DNA of 64,000 nt from Priapulus caudatus. Lineage: Eukaryota; Priapulida; Priapulimorpha; Priapulimorphida; Priapulidae. The stretch spans positions 56,173-120,172 of the forward strand of contig NW_014578502.1 of NCBI RefSeq assembly GCF_000485595.1. The letters are read 5' to 3'. Below the pieces are notes generated by a model, which had not been told where the DNA came from, made no database searches, and saw nothing but the letters and a program-made list of their open reading frames with translations. The position numbers were made by a program, and so were the translations under genes. Shown here one piece after another: positions 22,183 through 34,575 of this stretch (within the stretch, counting starts at the first letter, position 1; each line of letters begins with the position of its first letter).

Positions 22183-23850
22183 ATATAACGTGATTAACGA
22201 CAGTAACTGTGAATTTGAGTTTGAAATGGGTGCTAGAATAATGGAAAGCACTTGGCAATTTCAGTCCGCGAGCCTACGTTTAAGTCACTATTTTGCTATC
22301 AACGCAACGATGATTTTATTAGCAAAACTACCACTTGGTGCCGCGCTAACACAATGCTTTACAAGGCGTCATCGAAATGGCGGGGATTTTACCGTAGCTC
22401 TGCGCGTAGTATTGCAACATAATTGTAAATACGCGTTGTATTCTCAGCAGAAAAACCGGTCGGTAGTGTCAGATCTTCGCGAGATATGTGCAACTATGTA
22501 AGCCTATCGTCAATACGACATTGTAAAAAGCATGTACTAAAATATTTTCGAACGAATTTTGTCGCGACCTACATTGCTGTATGAATTGTACGGGTGTAAG
22601 CATGTTTAAGGTGCTTTGCGATGAGTATTTTGTAAATAACCGCATATCTCGAATTCGTAGACATTTTGATATTTTTTTAACAACAGTGGTGTTAATTGGG
22701 ATCATGGCCGAACTCATGCATCTCGACATTATTATATTAACTCACTCAATGGGACTTCTTGTTTGTGCACGTTATTGTCGTCTGCTCACTCACGTTGTAC
22801 ATACTAGTATATGTAATATTTTTACCTGTTACTGTTATGCAATCTACAACTGTTAACTGCCAATCAAATGGCTATGATTTTGTTACGTTTGCCTTTATAC
22901 TAAAAAAACTTTGTTCAATACAAAAACATTTGTGTTCGATTTTCAATTTCGCTTATGATTATCACTTTACCATCTCATTATTTTGTCCATTATACCACCT
23001 GACTCATCGATTATCCATATCGAATCTTAGTTGGCTCTGTGGTACGCTAGAAGTAAGACGTAAGAATACCACTCACCTACATTCTGATTATATTTCTTCT
23101 CGATCATCTACAGTGAGTCATACCTCTCCCGCAGTCCGATTATATGTTCTCTTCCACAAACACAAAGAATTATTACACTACCCTACCTATAACCACAGTC
23201 TGACTTGCCCCACCCGCGCAGGCTCAAAAAAATACGTGCCCTCCATATCATCTAACAGCTTTTAAGGTAACCTTGAGACAACGAATGATCCGTCTCTGGA
23301 ATGTGTCAAACCCTGGACCGAACCGAGACTATGCAGACCTAACTACGTACCTCTGGTTTATCCGCGAGCACACGTATACGGCTCTCGCACTGCGCCGCCA
23401 TCTTTTACTGGCCACGTAAACAATAGTGAAAACATGAATCGTTGATACATCTGAGAGCGATATTGAAATACGCTTACGGAATCGGCATTACACTCTGAGA
23501 ATACGCCTAGCATAAATCCCACTGTAGGTCATTTTAATTGATTAGTTCAAACGCCGATATCTTGTAGATGAAACATGAACAACTGAAACCCGCGAATACA
23601 TTAGAATTTATTACAAAATAGTCTACTCCACACAGTACAATAACGCAAAAATATATAACACAATAATATTCTCTGCTACTGTGATTTGCTGATGCACTTA
23701 CTACTAAAACCATTCCAAATTTCCTTATTGCAAAGACACGTAAACAACTCGCATTCACGCGTTCACGGGTAATTTGCCCTTCCCTTCAATGGCCTTGTGC
23801 GTTGGGTACGTTCGCTATATCCGTATGTAAAATAGGCCCCAAGGTTCTTG
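22183..23850. other. Gene B 3' flank, no further gene recognised
   Basis: AT-rich. A 168-codon frame (22759-23265) has no signal, domain or splice support and is not called. The 3' end of gene B transcripts lies somewhere here, but no clear polyadenylation signal is visible. Confidence 0.4.
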
Positions 23851-23854
23851 TGCA

Positions 23855-23860
23855 TATAAA
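23855..23860 (+). promoter_or_regulatory. Candidate TATA box (TATAAA)
   Basis: GCATATAAACAGCGC is followed about 115 bp later by an open frame (ATG at 23970, after GGTTAG) with a strongly hydrophobic N-terminus, MRGFSAFLALFAITLYG, which then runs into a (CA)n repeat. It may be a decayed secreted-protein gene or chance. Confidence 0.25.
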
Positions 23861-24059
23861 CAGCGCAAGTCCCTAGCACGAACAAAATAGGTGCTCAATT
23901 TCGTGACCTGCCTGCCGAATGACAAGGAAAAATAACATTGTATGTTTATCATTCTATGATAAGGTTAGGATGCGGGGATTTTCTGCATTTTTAGCTTTAT
24001 TTGCGATTACTCTTTATGGTGTTTTATTTTCCGCTATAATCATAGGACAAGCAGCTGCC

Positions 24060-24276
24060 CCCCCCCACACACACACCTACACACACACACACACGCACGC
24101 ACGCGCGCACACACACACACGCACGCACGCATGCACACCCACACGCGCAACACACGCGCCAGCGCACACACACACACGCACGCACACACGCAATGCACAC
24201 ACACACGCGCCACGCACGCACGCACGCAACACACACCACACACACACGCACACACGCACGCACAAACACAACACAC

Positions 24277-24331
<55 letters not shown>
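24060..24331. repeat. (CA)n/(CACG)n microsatellite
   Basis: About 270 bp of CA repeat with CG steps; all Thr-His and Val-Cys frames are shadows. Confidence 0.98.
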
Positions 24332-25430
24332 CTTACAGCCCGCTAGGTATAATGTCATCGTCATAATGTGATGACCTGATATTTGCCGACAGATTACATG
24401 GTGGGATGAGCTAAGTTCTCTATTTATGCACTCGTGATAAATTGATAATTACCTCATGATATTCGGAAAGGTGATGGAAAACAGAAAATGTATGCGTAAA
24501 ACGTTGCGCAATCCTGGCCAGCTCGATAAAAACGCTATCGACTAGTCGCAACGGATGTTCACCTCAAGTTACGTTAATCCGGGATTAGCGCATCGCGTAA
24601 CGCTCGTTGCTTGGCGACGAAATCGTAAGTCATCGGAAGATTGTCTCGAGGCCTTGCTAGCAGTAACCTGACGATGCTGTGCGGGGCTTCCTCTGGAAGT
24701 CGTACAGCGATGACACGATTCGTGTTCGCACGACAAGCAGGCAAGATAGGCGGGCGGGCAGCGCATGTCGGCGCTGTGCTGGCGATGACTCTATGCGAAT
24801 GTAATAACTTTCAGTGGCGGTGTGCGATCATGATGAATTGCGCAACACTGTATGTATGACATGACAAATGAGCTGATAATCGTTAATGGGATTTCGACTC
24901 TTCTTGTGCCGCAAGCTATTATATGGCACAATCAATACATACTATTTCTTGGAGATCATATAGACACTCTCCCGGCATCCAAAATACTTCGAGATAGAAT
25001 TCCTCGAATAATAAAATGTATAGCGTTTATAATTATTCAGTGTCGCAGTTACAACAGAAACCCCCACGCAATTAAACGCGTAATATCGCATAATCTCGCA
25101 TCAAGCTGCCCTTAAAGGCCATTAGGTTAATATTTATAGGCGCAATGTATTAATACAAGCAGAAACAGTATATCTACATATTTCTCTACTGATGTCATCG
25201 TACATTGGAGAATTTTTTTTCCCATTATGCCTTCTCGTTTTGTAATTGCTCTCTTATAAATGGACTGCCACACAGACATATGTTCTAAAGGCATATGCTC
25301 ACATCACTAACAGATAAAGAAGTAAGTGTACACATCTTATTTTGAGATTTTTTTAAATACTGGCACGCCATATCATAAACCTAATACGCCAAATGAGAAA
25401 TACCAGCAAGCGTTTCTTATATACAGTGTC
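24332..25430. other. Intergenic, nothing recognised
   Basis: No supported exon or mobile-element ends were seen. Confidence 0.4.
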
Positions 25431-25525
25431 ACATACCACAGAAATATCCCAGACAAAGAATTACATCTTGTTTAGTCCTATCAGTGTTCGATCGCGATGA
25501 GAAAATCTGCTGATGTCATTCACAA
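25431..25525 (+). repeat. Direct repeat, about 93 bp, copy 1
   Basis: Matches 26290-26383: both read ACCACAGAAATAT, CAGACAAAGAAT, ACATCTTGTT, then CAGTGTTCGATCGCGATGA and TGATGTCATTCACAA, with scattered substitutions. Function unknown. Confidence 0.85.
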
Positions 25526-26100
25526 TTAAATTGACTACGTCACGAATTTTCCATGGTAAAATTTGTAAAAACAAAAATTTCTATTTTTTGCATTAAAAGT
25601 AAGAACTAACGATATTAAATATATCCTCAAACTCTCACTTGATAAAAATGTTTTTACGTTGGTTAAATTTGCAAAAATCTAGAAGATTTGGTAATTTCTG
25701 TTGTCTAACACTATTCCCCCAGTACTGTTCAGATACTGGCGTCTCTCTGTTTTTCACCGGCAAATTAGCGCATATAAATAAGGTATATAAGCATAAAAAG
25801 TAAACAGAAACACTAATTGTATTTTCATACATTTTATTTTGTACAAATAACACACAAATATACTACTTCATGGTGCTAGAAATTCGTGACGTAATCACTT
25901 TAAGGCCCTTGCACATTCTCTTTAGTGCTTTCAGCAGCCCCTTGTAGGTAGGTATTACGCCTGCGCTGCTTGCCAACTAGTTTACTGCTTTTATGTCGTG
26001 AAATAATGGTCAGTGCTATCGCAGACTGTCGAAACGTTTTTCTTAATTTGTGCTGGTTCATAGACATTTTAATGCATGCGACAGTAAGTAAAAATTTCAT
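25526..26100. other. Between direct repeats, nothing recognised
   Basis: AT-rich; no supported exon. Confidence 0.4.
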
Positions 26101-26114
26101 AAAACGTTCTGTAA

Positions 26115-26262
26115 ATATGTCTTGTGGGCCCACATCTTGTAAGCTCATATCTTGTAAGCTCATGATCATGACTTGTAAACTTATATCTTATGAGCATTTG
26201 ACTTGTGAGCTTATATTTTATTAGCATTTGACTTGTGAGCTCATGTTTTATGAGCATTTGTT
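26115..26262. repeat. Degenerate tandem repeat, roughly 30-bp unit
   Basis: Repeats of GACTTGTGAGCTTATATTTTA-like and GAGCATTTG phrases, about five imperfect copies. Confidence 0.75.
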
Positions 26263-26289
26263 TTTTGATGTGATGCGGTGCGATGGGAT

Positions 26290-26383
26290 ATATACCACAG
26301 AAATATCGCAGACAAAGAATGACATCTTGTTCAGTCCTGTCAGTGTTCGATCGCGATGATAACATTTATTGATGTCATTCACA
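26290..26383 (+). repeat. Direct repeat, about 93 bp, copy 2
   Basis: Second copy of the 25431-25525 sequence, same orientation. Confidence 0.85.
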
Positions 26384-26595
26384 AGGTCCAAATTCTCGTT
26401 AGTGTTTTTTATTATAATTATTATTTAACATAATTTTTTATGTTATAAACACTTTCGACGCCTAGTTGATATTTATTGTTCAACACTAACTCTGACAATC
26501 ATTTTATAGATGTTTCTGCTTGCGTTAGGCAGACGTTCTAGAGTTGTAGTGCTCTTTCCGCCCCAACGGTCTGGGATGCGAGCGTCTATAATCCG

Positions 26596-26851
26596 TAAAG
26601 CTCGGCTCACACGTGAGTAATTTTACTCAAGTAAAAGGATGCATGCGTAAAAATACTCACGCGAAATATTTTCAGCGTCCGCCACACACGTGAGTAAAAT
26701 TACTCAAGGTATAAGTGGTAATGTAGATCACGTGACTGTGCGCATGATGCATGCGTCAGAAAACTCAACGAAAATTCGGCGCACACGTAAGTATTTTGAC
26801 GCATGCATCATTTTACTTGAGTAAAATTACTCACGTGTGCGCCGGGCTTTA
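26596..26851. mobile_element. MITE, about 255 bp, with inverted ends of about 60 bp
   Basis: Left end AAAGCTCGGCTCACACGTGA and right end TCACGTGTGCGCCGGGCTTT are imperfect complements extending inward through AGTAATTTTACTCAAGTAAA and GATGCATGCGT. TA occurs at both outer edges, so a TA target site is possible. An internal copy of the CACACGTGAGTAAAATTACTC phrase lies near 26687. Confidence 0.8.
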
Positions 26852-28090
26852 TGTCCCAAATCCCTATAAGGTTGCATCTGGGAGCCCTTCCGTTTAAGTT
26901 TACCGTACGATTGCCGGACAAACGTTCAATAAGATATGTGCTAGGATATTCCGTTTGTCTGCTCCGCTAGTTGTCTGTTTTACTCAGCGACAATCCGAGT
27001 TGATGTCCCAGAACGCAGGCATCTGCGTAAAAGAACGTCCCGCAACCGTGTCTACTCACGCTAATCTCATTCACCTTGCCGCTTAACTGATAACTGAACA
27101 CGTCATGGCGCCCGACGTAGTAGCAGTAATTGCGAAATAGCATGCTGGACAATCTTCGCAGAATGGAAAGTGCAAGAGTAACATTCTCCCGCATGTCCGA
27201 TATTTTCAGAGGCCGGAATGCAATTCTCGTCACTAACGAAATAATGGGTTGTCTCTTTAAAAAGAATTTCGATAAAAGCTGGCGTGTCGTAATAATTACA
27301 TTAGGGTAATCGACGGGCACTCCACTCAATCATAACAGAACTAAACTAACAGAAACTGTTCAGGAATTCCACCTACTACCTTGTATTCATCGGCTGTCAG
27401 TGCTGGCATTTCAAGACTCCTTTTAAGTGACTCTTCTTATCTACACGTTACTATATATAAACAATTACGTGTTTATGACGCGGTAGAACTCTTGTTAACC
27501 ATGTTTGCGTTACACTTCTTATTATACTGCTGAAGTTTACTTTACGTTAATACAAATGGAATATTATTTTCAAAGAAACGCGGTCAAGCCAGTAGCTTGG
27601 CGCAATAATTCAATTTTTAACGATCGCTACAGAAATGTCAGCATTGCTATGGCCGGTATTCTAAGGTCGACAAATTTTTCATAAATTGTCTTCCATATAC
27701 ATGAGAGACAGTGTGCGCCGCATCGATTGCAAACAAACAGGATCTTTAGAGTAAGTTTACAGAATGCGAAACAGTTAGGAGAGTTCGACAACATCATCGT
27801 CGCTGTCGCTGTCGCTGCTGTGTCACTGTTACTGTGGCCGTACCTAGAGATGTTAGCGTGGTTAGTGTTGGTAACGATGAGGTTTACGATAGCGATTTCC
27901 CTATATAAACTGGAATCTAAAATAGGCTATTGCGCAAATTATCATGTTCCACACTGCCGACCTATTCCAAGGACAGGCATAATACAAAGGAATTGTCCTG
28001 ACTGCTCGTGATTCAGCAGGATCCTTTATGTTGAGTTACCGTTACAAATTCGCTCAGCGAGCGACGACGCTCGCTCACGTTACACCTACG
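26852..28090. other. Intergenic, no gene recognised
   Basis: A CCTATATAAAC TATA-like box occurs at about 27900 and a GAGTAAGT donor-like site at about 27748, but no coding exon could be assembled. Confidence 0.35.
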
Positions 28091-28120
28091 CGATGGGGTT
28101 ACACATCTCCACTTACCGCG

Positions 28121-28162
<42 letters not shown>

Positions 28163-28278
28163 TGTGTGCGTGCGTGCGTGCGTGCGGTAAGTGTGTGTGG
28201 TGTATGTGTGTATGTGTGTGTGCGTGCGTGCGTGCGTGCGTGCGTAAGTGTGTGTGTGTGTGTAATGTGTGTATGTGC

Positions 28279-28314
<36 letters not shown>

Positions 28315-28409
28315 GCGCGCCGCGCGCAGCGTGTGTGTTGTGTGTGTGTGTGTGTGCTTGATGTGTGTGTGGTGTGTGTGTGTGGTGTGTGTGTGTGTTG
28401 TGTGTTAAC
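28121..28409. repeat. (TG)n/(TGCG)n microsatellite
   Basis: Simple repeat with CGCGCGCCGCGCG near 28313. The frames (Val-Cys) are shadows. Confidence 0.97.
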
Positions 28410-29035
28410 GATACCCTTGTGTTTTAGATATACGCTGTCATACAGTAAATGAATATCGCATATTGTCCCTCCGTCAACAAGAAGAGATCCCTTAGGTTAT
28501 ATATAATTGTACAATATATCGTCTTGATGTTCTCACGTGATACTATACTAACTCGTCCGCGTTATTTCGGAGTGATTCACAATTTTCGCTGCGGCGTAGA
28601 AATCATGCACGTGAATACGCCGTCACAATGACCAACATGTCACTGCGTGAGCGGCATTTTCAAACAAGTATAGGCCTATCTCTTAATCCTCCAACTTGAA
28701 ACATGTCCATCAGACGTGATGACCTTTCGTGAAAGCAAGCCGGAATTTCGCCAGACCGCTCGGCTACCAAGGCTTGCGGATTGACGGTTTTCGACATCAT
28801 GGCGTTGGCGAACGCCGGCGGCGCAAAACGGAGATGAAAATGAATTTTCGGGGAGACAAGTACTGGCGATCAGCATTCGTACGGCCTTGTCGGCATCTGA
28901 GCACAAGCGGCTATCAACGGGCGTCTAGACATCAAAAGTAGAAACTCTTATTTTGTTTTATTATGCGCTCGATTGATGTTTTGCGGTTCCATGCGTTGGT
29001 AATAAAACATCGTGGAGTTGTTTTTCACAGGCAGG
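28410..29035. other. Intergenic, nothing recognised
   Basis: No supported exon. Confidence 0.4.
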
Positions 29036-29037
29036 CA

Positions 29038-29318
29038 TACGTACACACACACGCACACGAACGCGAACGCGTACCTGCAGCACGTGCGCACGCGCACACG
29101 CATATGAACACGCGCACGGACACGCACACGCGCACGGACACCGACATGCACGCATACGCACAGGCACGCGCACACGCATATATTAACACGCGCATGGACA
29201 CGCATACGCACAGACACGCGCACACGCATATGAATACGCGCACGGACACGCACACGCATATACGCACACGCACAAACACACATACATACATACATACATA
29301 TATACATACATACATACA

Positions 29319-29349
<31 letters not shown>

Positions 29350-29830
29350 CATACATACATAAATACATAACATACATACATACATATCATACATACAAAC
29401 ATACATACAATACATACATAACATCATACATACATACATCACATACATGCAATTGCATGCATCATCAATGCATTGGCATGCATGCATGCATGCAATGCCA
29501 TGCAAGCATGCATGCATGGCATATTGGATACATACATACCATAACATAGCATACATGACATAACATATCATACATAACATACATACATACATACATACAT
29601 ACATACACTCATACAATACATATAAACATACATACATACTACAATACATACATACATACATACTACATAGCTATACATACATACATAACATCATACATTA
29701 CATACATATCATAATACATAACATACATACATACATCATAGACAGAAAAAATAAAACATACTACATATACATACGAGGAAGTTAATGAGACATAAACATA
29801 TATACATACATTTACATACATGCATAGCAA
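29038..29830. repeat. (CACG)n then long (CATA)n microsatellite
   Basis: A CACACGCATATG-type array to about 29280, then (CATA)n with frequent single-base interruptions. A short palindromic GCATGCAATTGCATGCATGC-like block sits at 29448-29520. Confidence 0.97.
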
Positions 29831-29839
29831 CATACTGGC

Positions 29840-30280
29840 CGACATTTGTCTTCACTATGGATAGGTGACATCTTATATTGCTTCGTTGTCGGTTGCAGCG
29901 ACCATGTCAGACACAAATTGAAAGGCAACCGGATTTTTCCATTAATAAGCGCTCGTAATGCACTTATGTTAACGGTTTAATAGCACACAATATCGTTCAT
30001 TCCGTTGTTCCTGCCCACGGGAATCTAGGCTGTTCGACAAGTGGGGTAGTATTCACCATCAACCGACTGCCTGCATATTTCCATATACTCTCAGATTTCA
30101 GTTACATGCTTTGAATCTATGTACAGGTGTTACACGGGTTTTGCAAACATTAGCCTGTAGTCCCACATAATGCGTTTGGCCTGGGGATCGCACTAGCATT
30201 CACGCCAGGATGAAGAAACCACGTATTACGTTGCGCGATGATCGTAAATGCAAAACGTTAATTCGGTTGGCTAGATAGCA
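29840..30280. other. Intergenic, nothing recognised
   Basis: No supported exon. Confidence 0.4.
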
Positions 30281-30282
30281 TT

Positions 30283-30636
30283 TATCCACACACACACACA
30301 CACACATCACACCACAACACGACATACATACACACATCACAAACCAACACACACACACACACACGACAACATACACACACACCAACACATACACACACAC
30401 CACACACACACACACAAACACAGACGCGCGCTCGCATCGGCACGAAACGCGCACTAACACAAACAACAGCGACAAGCACACACAAGGACACACAAACACA
30501 CAACACACACACGCACAGCACACCACACCACCATACATACAAACACACACAAACGACACACACACAGCACGCACGCACGCACGACACACACAGCACATAC
30601 ATACCCCGCTACAAACACGACGCACAAACACACACA

Positions 30637-30667
<31 letters not shown>

Positions 30668-30975
30668 CCCACATACATACACACACGCACAAACACACAC
30701 CACACCACCCCCACACCACACACCCCACCCATAACACATGCACACACACACACAACACACACACATAACCACACAGACACACACACAAACAAACACACAA
30801 CACACAAACAAACACACACCACGCAACACACGACAAACACAAACACACACCACACACACACACACACGCACACGCACACACCACCACACACAACACACAG
30901 ACACACACACAACACACCACACACATATATATATTATATATATATATGATATTATATAGATATATATATATATAG
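30283..30975. repeat. (CA)n array ending in (TA)n
   Basis: About 640 bp of interrupted CA repeat followed by a TA tract at about 30926-30975. The long minus-strand Val-Cys frames are shadows. Confidence 0.98.
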
Positions 30976-33900
30976 CCCGAAATCTAACAAAACGGTGAAA
31001 TTATGAATAAAAATCGTATCATATGTTGCGACCTAACGACCGATTTTTTAAGGGCCTCAATTTCCAGGTGGTTCCCTGCCTCTCAGCGGCGTTGCTTTGA
31101 GAATGTGTTGTTTTTGCGGATTACGCTGCCGTCCTAAACGCCAACCTGCCGGCGATGGTGCGATGATGAGATTAGTTATACTTCTACTTTCACGCTTCTC
31201 GAAAGAATGTAATCGAAACAACGGAACAGCAGCAGTGATCAGGCTGCAAACCCCAACCATATTGGTGACTATTAGGCTACTATAGCTCTCAATAACTAGC
31301 GAAATATTCAATGTGTATTTGCAAAAGCAAATCATTCGATCTCGTCGGAGTCGTTTTCTTAGCATTTTATGTGGGTACTTTTCCATTGAGTGCGTTATGC
31401 GTCAGTCAATATTACATTTTGATGGAATTACTGAACAAAGCATTCTTCATGGCAGAACAAGTGCCCGCAAACATCCCAGTAAAACGGGTTTTCCATCCAG
31501 GTATTTTCAAGCACTTAGCCACAACCCAAGGCCGGCGGTCATACATCCGGTAAATAAGAAAGCGCGACAGAGAACTCTGTATTATTATTATCTTTTCACA
31601 AGTTTATCCCGAGTAAAACAGATTCACAAAGCTTGCCTAATTTTTGCCCTTGTTTAACGCCACGTGCGGTATGTAAATTTGACCAAGGTAAATGTGACTT
31701 TTGCATGATATTTCCGTTTCAGATAATTTCAGACTATTCAGACTATATGCACCAGCCTGCGTGCGTATTTCTGAGCTTGTATACGTTTCCGTGCGCGTGC
31801 ATGCGGGTACGTGTGCGTGCGCGCGCGTTTACGTGTGTCTGTGCGTGTTCGTGCATGTGCGCGGCCGGCGCGCGCTCATAATGGCAAAACGACCAGTTTC
31901 TACGAAGCATTTGATGACTTGAGTAATTTGGAATGTGAGCTGACCAGGTCAATGCCAAACGACTATTCTACCCTTTACCCAAATTGGTGGCGCTTTGATA
32001 CTCGGGGAAAATGAGTCTTGTCAAGTTAGCCATGGTCAGGTATCGTCAGGCATTGTAGAAGACAGTTTGTTTTGTAGAAGGTAGTTTTGCGCATCTGATG
32101 AAGTGCTAGAGAGGACCACATGCAGTCTACCGTTGAAAAGTAAAGTTCATTTGAATGTGGCTGGCATAGCAAGCATAGTGAGCACTCTCGTGATCGCATC
32201 GCGTACAGTCAACATGCATGGCTACGCTGGCTGCGTTGCCCATCTTACTCTTTCACTGAATAAAATAATTATTAGTTTAACAAATTACCGTATGTAATGT
32301 TCTATAAACGGGGTTAAATCACTTTCTCCCACGCACGCACGAATGCACGCACGCACTCAACACACATAATATGCAGCGCAAACATACATAAATACACGAA
32401 GCTATAACCTACGTAAGATCGCCTTTCTCTATCTTTATGCTTATTAATAGTAGACAAGGACGTAAATGTGCACCACAGAATATCTTATATTATTATTATT
32501 TATATATTATATATATATTTATATACATATATATATATATATATTTATTTATTTAATATGATATATTATCATTATGCCGATTTGATTATTATATTATGAT
32601 GCAAGAAAGTGAGTTGTTCACGGTCGCACGCCAATCACGCTGTTATTCTTCAATGAACGTCTTCTCATGCATATTAAAAGAAATGCTAGGCTGCGACTTG
32701 GCGCAACCATATGTTATGCGTGACTAAGATCAAAATTTTGACAGAACCCGTTTGGGATAACAAGGATACAATAAGTCTATCTGAAATGCTGAAGTGAATC
32801 CGCGTGGTCATCATTCCAACACGAGTGCCCATCAGATAGTGCTAAGTGGGCGGGGCACGCACAGCCTCTGGATATTTATCCATTTACGCACGATATATTA
32901 GTTGCGTTTGATAAGTGCGTTTGTCGTCGTAGTTTTTCACATATATCTTATTGTATGCATATATATATATATATAATTATATATATATATTCTGACTGGA
33001 GTACATCGATGGAGATCTTTGTTCTGTACTCGGGCGTGTGCCTTCATGGCATCGATGTGAGCGGTTGCTGTTAGTCTGTACTATAAGTGCATCACGTTCG
33101 CTCATCTAATCAGAAGTTCGGAACAAACATATCTGTCTATTACGAACCTCTGATCCAACCTATGAAACTGCGCAGCAGTAAGCTCACTATACTTCGAAAC
33201 GTTAACCAGTGGGGACAAATGTCAAAACAGATCAAGAATTCACCTGTGTTTAGCCCCCTGATGCTCCTGAAAACCTCCCGCTGATTCTTAGCGAAAGCGG
33301 CAGTGGGTGTTCGACGGTCTTTTCTAGGAAGGGTGGTGCGGTTGCCGCGCACACTGCATGCGCCGACACAAAAACGCAAGGTCATCATGATTAGCGGTTT
33401 ATCGCATTGATCTCAAAAATACTTTCATTTTCAGATTAATAACAATAACGTTAGCATCGACCGTGCTGTGAATGCAGATAAACGTACCAACGCCGGTCAA
33501 GAGTTTCGCAATACCTCAAGAGCTAAGCAGCCTACTCATGAATTTCAAATCATTTTATTGCTTCATCATTGTTGTTCTAACTCGGCGAAGGAACCCGTAC
33601 TGTGTGGCTGCGTGACCTCTTGCGGCGAAATTTTCGAAAATAGCAGACGTGCTTTTAGGGAGCTACCCCATGCATGCCCCCGAGTGTCTGTGGCTCTTCC
33701 AATGAGCGAAGCCAAATTGATCTCAATTGTTGGCGGGAATAATGGCCCGCGAGTCGCCCTTTTCGTGCGCCCAGGCGAGACCAACTAATGGCCGCAGTAG
33801 GGCAGCGGAGGGTGGGGGGTGCCACCCCGCACAAGGTCGCTCCACGTCAGGCGTGAAAATGCCAAAGCGCGTATTTATCTCCGTCGCGCCGTTTCTCCCA

Positions 33901-33990
33901 CGTGACACGAGGGTCATTCCTGCTGCCGAATCGCAACTATTCAGGGGCCGGGTTAGGACAGAGGATGAGTTAGAATGTAGGTGACGCCCC
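30976..33990. other. Intergenic upstream of gene C, no gene recognised
   Basis: Contains a GT-rich stretch (31790-31870), AT tracts at 32485-32570 and 32950-32990, and a GC-richer segment (33560-33990) just before gene C. Short open frames there have no motif or splice support. Confidence 0.35.
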
Positions 33991-34001
33991 GCCCTTTGGC
34001 A

Positions 34002-34009
34002 TATATAAG
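34002..34009 (+). promoter_or_regulatory. Gene C TATA box (TATATAAG)
   Basis: Lies about 30 bp upstream of the inferred start near 34032. Upstream are GGGTCATTCC (about 33912) and a GC-rich GACGCCCCGCCC box (about 33983). Confidence 0.7.
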
Positions 34010-34031
34010 GCCCGGCTGGAGAGGCAGAAAC

Positions 34032-34094
34032 ACAAACTGCGTCCGGCGGCTTTGGATCATCCTACTCAGACACCGTTTTTGCGTACACACCCGG
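34032..34094 (+). other. Gene C exon 1 (5' UTR)
   Basis: Leader ending CACACCCGG before donor GTGAGT at 34095. The intron ends TCTTACAG at 34568. Confidence 0.6.
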
Positions 34095-34476
34095 GTGAGT
34101 AACTTGTAATTTTTCTTAGCAAGATCCGGATTCTAGCGCATTGCACATCTCATTTGTCCATTGTTTGTTTTATTGGAGTATTTCCGTTAGGTCAGTGGAT
34201 ATTGCAGTTATATACGCGCTTTCACGCCTACTTCGCTATCTTTTGATTCTCTCATTTCACGTCTGTTTGTTGCGAAACGCATGATTCGCAGAAAGATGCT
34301 AGTGCGTCCTGCCATAAGCTACACTACGCAGTTCAGTCGATGCCAATATTACGTTAAATAACTCGGACTTTTTTCGGACGTTAAAGTTAATGCCATGTTA
34401 TTAGTACGGGAGCACATGAATTCTATGATATCCACGACATCATTTCTACGCTATGATATCTATTCTATTATATTAT

Positions 34477-34516
34477 CAGGAGTGAATAATAATAGATCTA
34501 TTATTATTCACTCCTC
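34477..34516. mobile_element. 40-bp palindromic insertion in gene C intron 1, target duplication ATATTAT
   Basis: CAGGAGTGAATAATAATAGA is directly followed by its reverse complement, with only the last base changed. It is flanked by ATATTAT at 34470-34476 and 34517-34523. It consists of two terminal repeats with no interior. Confidence 0.85.
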
Positions 34517-34575
34517 ATATTATTATATAAGATTCTCTTCTATGATATCTATTCATTTTCTCTTACAGCATCACC

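Noticed and set aside
30200-30926. Long Val-Cys and Thr-His open frames (up to 240 codons)
   Set aside because: They are translations of CA/TG repeats on every frame; the same holds at 1-87, 10.9-11.2, 24.0-24.3, 28.1-28.4, 29.0-29.7, 54.2-54.7 and 58.2-58.7 kb.
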